Positions 7,045-13,636 of a stretch of 13,636 bases of DNA are shown here, in pieces (the stretch's first letter is position 1; each line of letters begins with the position of its first letter). The stretch is from the NCBI GenBank assembly GCA_026770615.1, contig MU631618.1:86046-99681 (forward strand), given 5' to 3'. The notes under the pieces are model-generated. The model worked only from the letters and a program-made list of their open reading frames with translations. It did not search any database and was not told the DNA's origin. The position numbers and the translations under genes were made by a program. This DNA comes from Pavlovales sp. CCMP2436 (Eukaryota > Haptophyta > Pavlovophyceae > Pavlovales).

Positions 7045-7190
7045 AGCCGCGGCTACTTCTTTATTCGTGCTGACAGGGTGAGCGCGAACTACCCCCCCTC
7101 CTCCCCTTCCACCCAACCACCCACTAACGCACCGACCCACCCCACATTCCCATTCCCACCACCCACCCAGTCAGCCCATTGGCATGTAAA

Positions 7191-7336
7191 GCTCCAGCAG
7201 AGTCAGCTCTCTCTTTACATATGTGTCTATGTCTATGTCTATATATAAACATTTTTATATATAGATAGCAGGGCTCGAGCAGAACCGGCTTAAGTATTTA
7301 CGTCAGCACGCAGGGCTCCAGCAGAATCGGCTCTCT
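7191..7336 (+). repeat. Three degenerate copies of a 22-bp motif
   Basis: gctccagcagagtcagctctct (7191-7212), gctcgagcagaaccggctta (7273-7292) and gctccagcagaatcggctctct (7315-7336) are related. Copies 1 and 3 differ at only two or three positions; copy 2 is more diverged. Between copies 1 and 2 lies a gtctat/tatata simple repeat. Confidence 0.65.
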
Positions 7337-7566
7337 TCGTGGGCCGTTCTCTTCCTTTTCTTAGTCTCTGCCACAATACATACAGCTATATCTATATAGC
7401 TATATGTCCCAGACGCCTTCACTCCGCACGCCCACTCCAAGCCGCAGCATGGACCGATGGCCTGTTGGACGGGAGCGAAGGGCACAGATACCCACGCACA
7501 CATCACCCACTCACACACACCCGCCCGCACTGAATTTGAGCACTTGCACACACACACACTCACATA

Positions 7567-7586
7567 CTCTCTCTCTCTCTCTCTCT
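7567..7586 (+). repeat. (CT)10 microsatellite
   Basis: Ten uninterrupted CT units, preceded by short CA runs at 7505-7560. Simple sequence repeat. Confidence 0.9.
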
Positions 7587-7711
7587 TCACAATGCGCGCG
7601 CCCTCTTCACTCGCCACCGGCGTGTCGTCGCTGTGGAGTTCTCTGCTGACCACCGCCCGTGCGCCCCTGCGCGTCCCTCCATCGGAACAGGCGCCGCGCT
7701 CCCGCCCCCAC

Positions 7712-7743
7712 GAGCTTTTAAAAGATGGAGCTTTTAAAAGATA
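7712..7743 (+). repeat. 16-bp perfect-but-one tandem duplication containing TTTTAAAA
   Basis: gagcttttaaaagatg (7712-7727) is followed directly by gagcttttaaaagata (7728-7743). The core cttttaaaag is a perfect 10-bp palindrome. It could be paired protein-binding sites or simply a slippage duplication. Confidence 0.7.
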
Positions 7744-8512
7744 GAGCGCACGATGGCTGCTCTCTCCGAGCAGAGCACCATAAGCCGTTCGAGCGGCTTG
7801 TGGCGATAGCAGATGCTGGATGCCAGGCCCAGGTCTAGAATTAGATGGTCGAGGGCTCAGAGCAGACTTTTTGTTTGACCGCGGTGGAGATAACTATTGA
7901 TATTTATTTACAGTTCGTTTGTTAACTTCTTAGTTATTCATAATGATTCTGATCTTTATTAGTATGTTAGCTTAGTGAGCGAACAAGTGTGACTTGAATA
8001 ATTCAAAGTGCAGTCTAAAAGTATTGATAAGTAAACTGAATTATTTGAAAGCATGTGACTCGGTCTATTAATTACATGATTTAGTCCGCTCGAGATAATT
8101 CAGAAATAATTATCCATGCAGACCGGGGATGGGCATATGCCTCTGGCGGTGTGAACGGTACGTTGTTAGCATGTGTTCCTAGCTTCGCCGGCTTGCAGGG
8201 GGCGGGGGCCTGTTCTATTGAGACCGAGCCTTTAAGCTATTAGCTCTAGGCGGCAATGAATCAACTCTCTTTTATCAAATCTAACTACGATGGGAGGATA
8301 GCTCTCTGTTCGAAAGGCCACTAAAGCTACCCGGGCACTTTATTATATTGCGAAAAGGATAAAAAGCAGCCCGGGCCTCTATTCGACAGCTCGGGGGCTG
8401 GGGCAAGTCTTCACCTCTTGCCTTTTCAGTAAAATAAATATCCCGCAGAATCGTGGGTGACGGGCAAGTCTCATCCGCGCCACTATAAAAATGGGCTGCC
8501 TTCAAGAATTTT

Positions 8513-8965
8513 TAGGGACTTGCACATTCAGTGAATTCACCAATCCCTGAACGGATTCGCCTAATTCGCCTAATGCTCACTTGGGAATCGGAGATCTGAA
8601 CGATTCGCCTAATTCGCAAATTCAGTGGCGAATCTTCACTGCACTGACGAATTTTGCAACATAATCAGTGGTGAATTTTTCACTGAACTCGCGAATTTTG
8701 CGAAAATTTTGCGAATATTCACCTAAAAAAAATGCTGGGTTGCAACAGCATATACGAGAATTTGCTGGGCTCAGTGTGCTGCAGCATTTTTTTTTGGAGA
8801 AAATTCGCGAATAGTCGCCGAATTAGACGAATATTTACCGAATTCGCTTGCGACGCTTGCGAACGAATCCGCGAACACAAATGAATTGTACTCACTTGGG
8901 GACTGAACGGACCGAAATTCGCGAAATCGGACGAAAAAATTCGCGAGAACTTCGCAGTTTTGTGC
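8513..8965. repeat. AT-rich degenerate repeat tract (attcgc/gcgaat) with internal long hairpin
   Basis: About 450 bp in which the hexamer attcgc or its complement gcgaat recurs more than ten times, often within gaattttgcg or cctaattcgc phrases. Longer direct similarity links 8576-8620 and 8891-8930 (ctcacttggg..ctgaacg..attcgc). In the middle, 8711-8737 and 8782-8808 are inverted repeats matching at 24 of 27 positions around a 44-nt loop. Minus-strand open frames here are low-complexity by-products. It may be a decayed foldback transposon or satellite-like DNA. Confidence 0.6.
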
Positions 8966-9023
8966 CACACAGTGATCGATCTAGTGACGAAGAGACGGGA
9001 GGCGCCTGAATTCTGTCTGTCGC

Positions 9024-9140
9024 GCTCGCTGCGCTCGCCCTCGGAGGTCGCCACACAGGTCGTGCGCATCGCAGGCACAGTCACGACGCGACGACGATGG
9101 GTGGCGCCTTTTGGATTGCCGTGCTCGCTGCGCTCGCCCT
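9024..9140 (+). repeat. 18-bp direct repeat, one copy coding for a signal-peptide core
   Basis: gctcgctgcgctcgccct occurs at 9024-9041 in the 5' flank and at 9123-9140 inside exon 1 of the exchanger gene, where it encodes part of VLAALALG. The spacing is 99 bp. This is a local duplication around the start of the gene. Confidence 0.6.
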
Positions 9141-11133
9141 TGGGGCGACGGCGCAGCAGCACCAGGCGCTCAACGCGTACAGCGCGCAGGCTGCGATAGC
9201 CGAGCCGGCCGCGGATCAGGTGCCAACTGACGCGGAGAACGCCACGGTCCTCGGCTTGAGCCCCACGCCCGCGGGCTTCGAACCAGACCCTGTGCACGAG
9301 AAGGACGAGGAGCACCGCAAGGTGCGCGCTTCGCCCCACCCCGCATCTCACGCGCGTGCAGGATCAAGACTGAACGCTGCGCGTTGTCGCGCACCCGCGC
9401 CCGCAGGAGATCGAGGAGGTGGAGGTGGAGGTAGTGGAGCTCAAGTGGACGATAGTGGTATCGTTGGTCTGCCTGCTACTCACCTTCCTGATTGCGCACT
9501 ACCTCGAGTCGATACATTTCGACTACCTGCCCGAGGCGGGCGTGGCCGTCCTGCTAGGCATTGCCGCGTCGGCGATCTTCAGGGTGAGCCACGCACCATG
9601 CTTTGCCAAGCCCTGCCTGGGCTCACTTTGTCTTCAGACACGGAATCTATCGCCTGCACTCACGCTTCCCGTCCCTTCCCTATCTGTCCCTTCCCTGCTC
9701 CGCCCTCGCTCATTAACAGGCGGCGCAAGGCAAGATGATGTTGGTAGACATGCGCTTCGATTTTGAGTTCTTCATGATCTGGCTGCTGCCCCCAATCATC
9801 TTCGAGGCGGGCTACAACATGAACCGCAAGGCCTTCTTCGACAACATCTTCCCCACGACCCTCTTCGCGTTCTTCGGCACCGTCATGTCAGCCTTTGTCG
9901 TGGCGGGGATTATGATCGGCGCCGGCGAGGCAGGAATTAGTCACCCAATGGGTGGCCTGGCCGCGCTTACGTTCGGCTCGCTCATCTCGGCGACTGACCC
10001 GGTGACCGTGCTCGCGGTGTTCCAGGCTCTCGGCGTGAAGGTCGACCTTTTCTCCATGGTCTTTGGCGAGTCCGTGATGAATGACGCGGTGGCCATCGTG
10101 CTCAGCCGCACCATGCTCTCGTTCAAGTACGCTGAAATCAACGCGGTCAACATCGCGCTCGCCGGCGTGCTCTTCCTAAAGGTGAGAACCTATCGCATTA
10201 CCGCCTTGCCAATCCTGCGTGCTTGCCCCGTGCTTCGATGCGCGCCTGACGCGTCCAACCCGTGCGAGCCTGCAGATCTTTGTCGGCTCGACCCTGATCG
10301 GCGTCCTTTTCGGCATGCTCTCGTCCTACGTGACGAAGCACGCACACATGTCGGACCACGCCGACGCGCTTTTCAAGGAGGCCGTGCTCGTGGCCGTGTT
10401 CGCGTGGTCCTCCTACTTTGTTGCCGAGGCGTTCGAACTCTCTGGCATCGTGGCGATTCTCTTCTGCGGTATCGTCATGGCGAAATACACCCGCGACAAC
10501 CTCTCGGAGCAGGCGCAGACGCTTACGTCGCGCACGTTTAAGGTTTTGGCGCTGCTCGCGGAGACGTTTGTGTTCGTCTACCTCGGCATGGCCGCCTTTG
10601 CCTTTCCGATCTGGGACCACATTGGATGGACCACCGTTGCCGTTGCGCTGTTCGCCTGCTTCGCCGGCCGCCTGCAGATCTACATCTTCTCTTTTATCAC
10701 CAACGTCTGCTTCCGCCGCGGCCCGAACCCGGCGATGCCACCGATTAGCACAACATACATGCACGTGATGTACTTCTCGGGCCTGCGCGGCGGCGTGGCC
10801 TTTGCCATCTCGGCCGTCGGTTTCCAGAACATGGATTTCCCGGACAACGGCGACTCGCTGGTCGTGATGCAGACCACGCTGGTGATCGCGCTCTTCACCA
10901 TCTTCTTCATGGGCGGCACCATCACTGATCTGGCGAAATACACCGGCGTCCTCGAGCGGGACAACCCGACCATCGCGCCGAAGCGCAAATTGATGCAGGA
11001 GGACGGCATGTTTGGCAAGCTCGACAAGTTTGCGATCCGCCCCTTTTTCACGCACCACCACAAGGGCTTCGACGCGGAGGTCGACGACCTCGACGACAGT
11101 AGCACTGCAGTGCATGTGGTGCCACGCAAGTAG
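9097..11133 (+). CDS. Na+/H+ exchanger, NHE8-like (CPA1/SLC9 family)
   Basis: A membrane antiporter exchanging H+ for Na+ or K+, for pH and salt homeostasis of an endomembrane or the cell surface. Exons 9097-9321, 9407-9583, 9720-10181 and 10276-11133 are joined by phase-0 GT-AG introns of 85, 136 and 94 nt, giving 573 aa, close to the family's usual length. Residues 1-20 look like a signal peptide (FWIAVLAALALGATA); 21 to about 85 are hydrophilic. Then come helix WTIVVSLVCLLLTFLIAHYL (89-108), LPEAGVAVLLGI (116-127) and the inhibitor-region box FFMIWLLPPIIFEAGY (151-166). The substrate-binding motif ATDP (225-228), Asn255-Asp256 in GESVMNDA, Glu384 in AETFVFVYLG and Arg459 in GLRGG follow. 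These conserved residues are all present. The cytoplasmic tail after about 508 is only about 65 residues, so it lacks a long regulatory domain like those of plasma-membrane NHE1-5. The NHE8 assignment rests on overall resemblance of these motifs; NHE6/7/9 or plant NHX types are less likely. Confidence 0.93.
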
Positions 11134-12045
11134 CCGGTGGCGTCGCGCGGCTGCGGAAGACTAACGGCCAGCTAGCTGCGAGTACGGTGTGACCGTCGGG
11201 GCCGGGGACCGCATTACGAACCCACGCCAGTCTCCTGCGCCGGGTTCTTTCGTACATGGCCAGTTGGCAAACTATAAAGTATACTATTAGTGTTCGCTGT
11301 TACTACTTCTACTAGCGATGGGTACCCTGTTTGTTTATTCATGTTTGTTTATATGTGTAAGTTCTCCATACTTAATATATCAATACTGCGCGCCTCATTG
11401 AAGGCGACTCGGCGCTCTCGGGCAGCACCCGGCCTGTACGCACCAGGCCCGTCCACATCCCATTGGCCCCATCTCCGGGCGTGGCGCGACTGGGATCCAA
11501 GTCCCTGCGGCGTAGAGTAGATGGCCAAATTCTCAAAAGTTCAAAAGTTCAAAAAAATACATTTTTTGTATACATTTATTTATTTATTTACGTGTGTACT
11601 TAATTTTTAACTTGGTGGGCGCTTGTCAAATAACCAAATGTGTCCCGGAAGCTTGGCAACTGGGCACTAACTTTTCAGCCTGCGGGAACGTAGGAAAGGC
11701 CTTCATTTGTAGTGTGTGCCCAACGGTACCAACGTTATGTCCCGGGGAGTAACTAGTTCAAAAAAAAGAATGCTCGATATATTACGGCGGGGCCAGTAGG
11801 AGCCTGTGGAGTGGTGAGGGTTCGACCAGTAGCCGGGACCAGTCTGAGTTCGACATATATAGTCATGTATATGAATATCATTATATTTCGATATTTAATT
11901 GCTGTTCCAAATAAATATATAACAAAAATTCGGTCTAGTCAACAAGGTTGCGCGGCGCGGCTCGTAACCGGGCTATATCGACGCGTCATATAATCAAACT
12001 GCTTAGCCTGTGTAATTGGTCCCTGAGCAGAGGCGCAGGTCGCAC
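11134..12045. other. Spacer downstream of the exchanger gene, no gene seen
   Basis: Mixed GC then AT-rich DNA with many stops. Visible items are a tcaaaagt tandem (about 11531-11550) next to a ttttttgtatacatttatttatttattta run, and the repeated gaccagt at about 11823 and 11837. TATA-rich stretches lie at 11855-11925. I see no clear poly(A) signal directly after the exchanger stop. Confidence 0.45.
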
Positions 12046-12126
12046 CTGAAGACCTGCTCCGGCTGGAACGGCGAGTTCACTCATCGGAGTGACGTCGTTA
12101 TGAACCGACGAAGGGAGCGGAATAAA
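12046..12126 (+). repeat. Dispersed repeat, copy B (inverted partner of 933-1024)
   Basis: On the plus strand it reads CTGAAG-ACCTGCT, GGAACGGCG, TTCACTC-ATCG-GAGTGA hairpin (12076-12091), and the 24-nt block 12087-12110. It ends GCGGAATAAA (12117-12126). Copy A on the minus strand has the same order of blocks with small indels. The loop is ATCG here and GCGA in copy A read in the same direction. AATAAA at the end suggests the 3' terminus of a transcribed unit. Confidence 0.65.
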
Positions 12127-12213
12127 GTATACAGTATCTCAACGGGCAAACACTAATTCATTTGTCTTAAATTCTGAAAAATAAAGTGCGTAACTAATTA
12201 AATCTAAATCTAG

Positions 12214-12365
12214 CTGGCGATGCGCGCGCCGCCGCACCGGACGAGCCACCCGCATGTGCTTGTACGTGCGCGTCGACGTCGGCTAAAGCGACGCGCAATG
12301 CCGCGGTGCCCACCGCCGCCTCGCCGGCCGCCGCACCGGACGTGCCGTCTGCTTGCATCCGCTAG
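12214..12365 (+). CDS. Possible terminal exon, unidentified (low confidence)
   Basis: After a weak aatctag acceptor, an open frame with G/C-ending codons runs to TAG 12363-12365. It encodes an Ala/Pro-rich peptide in which AAAPDEP and AAAPDVP recur, because of a 16-bp direct repeat (12228-12243 and 12327-12342). There is no ATG in this frame, no upstream exon and no recognised domain. It may be a decayed exon or merely GC-rich spacer. Confidence 0.2.
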
Positions 12366-12443
12366 GCGGGTCCCGGGGTGCGCTGCGGATCTGAATTAAC
12401 CAACGCGGCCAGCATGCCACCGTCCACCAGGAACGGGGCCAGA

Positions 12444-12595
12444 CCTGTCCGATAGAGCCCGGAACGCTTTTTATTCCCCTTCGATAAATCACTCTGGTAG
12501 CTTTCGTTTACGTTGGATCTCCCCTCCGCCATTCTAGCTCGTAATTAGTTATAGCCTCCGCTTAATAATTAAAGGCCGGGTCTCAATCGGACAGG
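12444..12595. mobile_element. MITE, 152 bp, with about 20-bp TIRs and 7-9-bp target duplication
   Basis: The left end CCTGTCCGATAGAGCCCGG (12444-12462) is the imperfect reverse complement of 12576-12595 (ccgggtctcaatcggacagg): one mismatch and one single-base gap. The flanks repeat ggccaga at 12437-12443 and 12596-12602; the match can be read as up to 9 bp (gggccagac) if the terminal C is assigned to the duplication. The interior is AT-rich and non-coding. The size and duplication length resemble the element at 1412-1549, but the TIR sequence differs, so it is another family. Confidence 0.8.
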
Positions 12596-12632
12596 GGCCA
12601 GACGGAGGTTTCACAATGCGTGTGCAAATATC

Positions 12633-12640
12633 TATAAAAA
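12633..12640 (+). promoter_or_regulatory. Putative TATA box of the J-domain gene
   Basis: TATAAAAA stands in an otherwise GC-rich context, 240 bp before the ATG at 12880 and 38 bp after the end of the MITE. A CAG/GTAAAA donor-like site follows at 12665-12673. Confidence 0.4.
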
Positions 12641-12667
12641 CGTCCGGTCCCGTTCGCAGTCTCCCAG

Positions 12668-12872
12668 GTAAAAGTGGGACCAGCTCCCGAGCCCCCGGAT
12701 ACCGTCCTCCCCGCTAAGACTGATCAGACACACGACTGTCGACGAAACTCGACTTGCGCGCTGATTAACCTCTGCTGCATCTCGCTCGTCTCGAAATGCG
12801 GCTCGATTGCCGCTCGACAATGGTCGAAATTAAAATTCACGGAACTCTCACTCGGCCCTGTCGGCGCGGCAG
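12668..12872 (+). other. Possible 5'-UTR intron of the J-domain gene
   Basis: ctcccag/GTAAAAG at 12667/12668 looks like a donor. A pyrimidine-rich stretch ending gcggcAG at 12871-12872 looks like an acceptor, 7 nt before the ATG at 12880. The 205 nt between have no consistent coding frame. This is inferred from splice signals only. Confidence 0.3.
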
Positions 12873-12879
12873 GGGCACC

Positions 12880-13636
12880 ATGCCCAACATCACGCGCCAG
12901 GAGGCGCTCGAGGTGCTGGACGTGACGGAGGAGGCGACCGTGGTCGAGATCAAGAAGGCCTTCAAGGTCAAGGCCATGCTGTTCCACCCCGACCGCAACT
13001 CCGCGCCCGACGCGACCGAGCGCATGCAGGAAGTCACGCAGGCTTACGACAAGCTGATGGGTAAGGACGATGACGAGGAGTACGACGCGATGGCTGACGA
13101 AGACATGGCCATGTTCTTCGAGTCGCTGCTCCGCGCGATGGCCGCAAAGCAGCACGGGGGAGCCCGCGGCGGCCGTCCTCGTGGCGGTCAGCAGCAGCGG
13201 GGCAGCCGCGGCTTCGCAGACTACTTGTTCGGTGGCGATGGCGGCGGCGGCAGAGGCGGCAGAGGCGGCAGCGGCGGCATGCCAGGTGGCTTTGGGGGAA
13301 TCTTCCTGGGTGGCATGCCATCTAGCTTCGGCGGCGGCGGTTGCGGCGGTGGCGGTGGCGGCGGCTTCAGCGGGCTGCCTCCCGTCTTCAGCTTCGGCGG
13401 CGGTGGCGGCGGCGGTGGCGGCCGGCAGGGCGGCAGGCCTGGGCGCCGGCAGGAGTACGACAACGAGGACGACGACGAGTCTGACGAGGAGGAGGAGTAC
13501 AGACCCCGCGCGAGGCCCGGCGCGCGCCAGCCGCCGAGGCAGGGGGGGGGCACGCTGACGGCGGAGGAACTCAAAGAGCAGGGCAACCTCGCTTTCGCGG
13601 GGGGGCAGATGGCCGCTGCCATCCGTCACTACACCG
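12880..13636 (+). CDS. J-domain (DnaJ-like) protein with Gly-rich linker and TPR start, partial
   Basis: An Hsp70 co-chaperone candidate, cut by the window end after 252 codons with no stop. The start is caccATGc, with no earlier in-frame ATG giving a better product. The J domain is residues 5 to about 66: helix I ALEVLDV, helix II VVEIKKAFKVKAMLF, the catalytic HPD (36-38) that stimulates Hsp70 ATPase, and helix III MQEVTQAYDKLM. An acidic, Met-rich helix (70-88) follows, then a Gly/Arg/Phe-rich linker (about 92-187, runs of Gly with SFGGGG phrases). A strongly acidic patch (YDNEDDDESDEEEEY, 193-207) and an Arg/Pro stretch come next. From 226, LTAEELKEQGNLAF..GQ (226-243) then AAAIRHYT (245-252) match the start of a TPR repeat, so a TPR array probably continues outside. 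No Cys-rich zinc finger is seen, so it is a class C J protein. The linker is more Gly-rich than usual, and poly-Gly could be an expanded triplet repeat. Confidence 0.9.
   Translation, partial: MPNITRQEALEVLDVTEEATVVEIKKAFKVKAMLFHPDRNSAPDATERMQEVTQAYDKLMGKDDDEEYDAMADEDMAMFFESLLRAMAAKQHGGARGGRPRGGQQQRGSRGFADYLFGGDGGGGRGGRGGSGGMPGGFGGIFLGGMPSSFGGGGCGGGGGGGFSGLPPVFSFGGGGGGGGGRQGGRPGRRQEYDNEDDDESDEEEEYRPRARPGARQPPRQGGGTLTAEELKEQGNLAFAGGQMAAAIRHYT

Larger units (their letters stand above)
7083..8512. other. Spacer: C-rich tract, microsatellites, then AT-rich DNA
   Basis: No supported gene. Bases 7087-7175 are a C-rich, G-poor tract. Bases 7191-7336 hold three copies of a 22-bp motif. Bases 7208-7270 and 7375-7406 are TATA/CTATAT-rich, and 7500-7590 have CA and CT microsatellites. 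A 50-codon ATG frame (7592-7744) starts right after the CT tract but has no other support. A perfect hairpin aagccg-ttcgag-cggctt is at 7782-7799. Bases 7850-8110 are AT-rich and featureless. Bases 8280-8500 contain repeated cccgggc and gggcaagtc motifs and a TATAAAAA at 8484 that faces no recognised gene. I found no tRNA cloverleaf. Confidence 0.5.

Noticed and set aside
7303..7744. Minus frame 7303-7653 and the plus ATG frame 7592-7744 (50 aa)
   Set aside because: The first runs through CT/CA repeats. The second has a plausible ATG after the CT tract but ends in the TTTTAAAA tandem repeat and has no domain, splice or codon support.
8281..9351. Minus-strand frames 8281-8505, 8719-9351 and 8771-8968
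   Set aside because: These are low-complexity translations of the attcgc repeat tract, or begin at non-ATG codons; the last part of one overlaps the exchanger exon 1 on the opposite strand.
10198..11115. 305-codon minus-strand frame opposite the exchanger exon 4
   Set aside because: The plus strand encodes conserved NHE motifs over the same bases; the minus frame is a codon-bias shadow.
12724..13629. 301-codon minus-strand frame opposite the J-domain gene
   Set aside because: Low-complexity Ala/Val/Leu product of the GC-rich antisense; the plus strand carries an intact HPD J domain and a TPR start in one continuous frame.
1..13636. tRNA, rRNA or CRISPR features
   Set aside because: Short GGTTCGA-like strings (for example near 11819) have no matching cloverleaf arms. 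No rRNA-like block and no regularly spaced identical repeats were seen.

Overview
This is a eukaryotic nuclear window. The coding DNA is GC-rich with strong G/C third positions. Genes are cut by short GT-AG introns (about 80-200 bp, often with a GTGCGC donor), there is a yeast-like TACTAAC branch site, and the spacers are AT-rich and full of microsatellites and small transposon remnants. The gene set (TAF12, mitochondrial NFU1, an NHE8-type Na+/H+ exchanger, a J-domain/TPR co-chaperone) is generic for eukaryotes. The GC-rich exons and many introns suggest a unicellular alga such as a haptophyte, but that assignment is an inference; nothing in the window proves the lineage.

Layout. Bases 1-620 are AT-rich spacer or intron leading to the last exon (621-818) of an unrecognised plus-strand gene. 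Bases 819-1933 hold a dispersed repeat, a (CCG)n-like tract and a complete 138-bp MITE with a perfect 8-bp target duplication. TAF12 (minus, two exons, 1934-2385) and NFU1 (plus, 2674-3468) are divergent and share a 288-bp spacer. Bases 3469-4231 are spacer ending in a 40-bp tandem duplication that abuts the next start codon. Bases 4232-6919 are read here as one five-exon gene of 694 codons for an unidentified coiled-coil, F-x-P-repeat protein; all four introns are phase 2. Bases 6920-9096 are spacer with an inverted copy of part of that gene, simple repeats and an AT-rich attcgc-repeat tract with a long hairpin. Bases 9097-11133 encode a 573-aa NHE8-like exchanger in four exons, all joined in phase 0. 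Bases 11134-12879 hold a second, inverted copy of the left-hand dispersed repeat, a second MITE (152 bp) and a probable TATA box. Bases 12880-13636 are the 5' part of a J-domain, Gly-rich, TPR gene that runs off the window.

The genes do not form a pathway: they are housekeeping functions (transcription initiation, Fe-S cluster assembly, pH/ion homeostasis, Hsp70 co-chaperone) interleaved with mobile debris. The most unusual signals are (i) introns of the 4232-6919 gene flanked by direct repeats that each contain AGGT, as expected if introns arose by local duplication; (ii) an antisense copy of one of that gene's coding segments just after its stop codon; (iii) a 24-nt-identical inverted repeat pair 11 kb apart carrying a hairpin whose stem is conserved while its loop differs; and (iv) two MITEs with intact target duplications. 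Exon joins were inferred by eye from splice signals, frame and codon bias.
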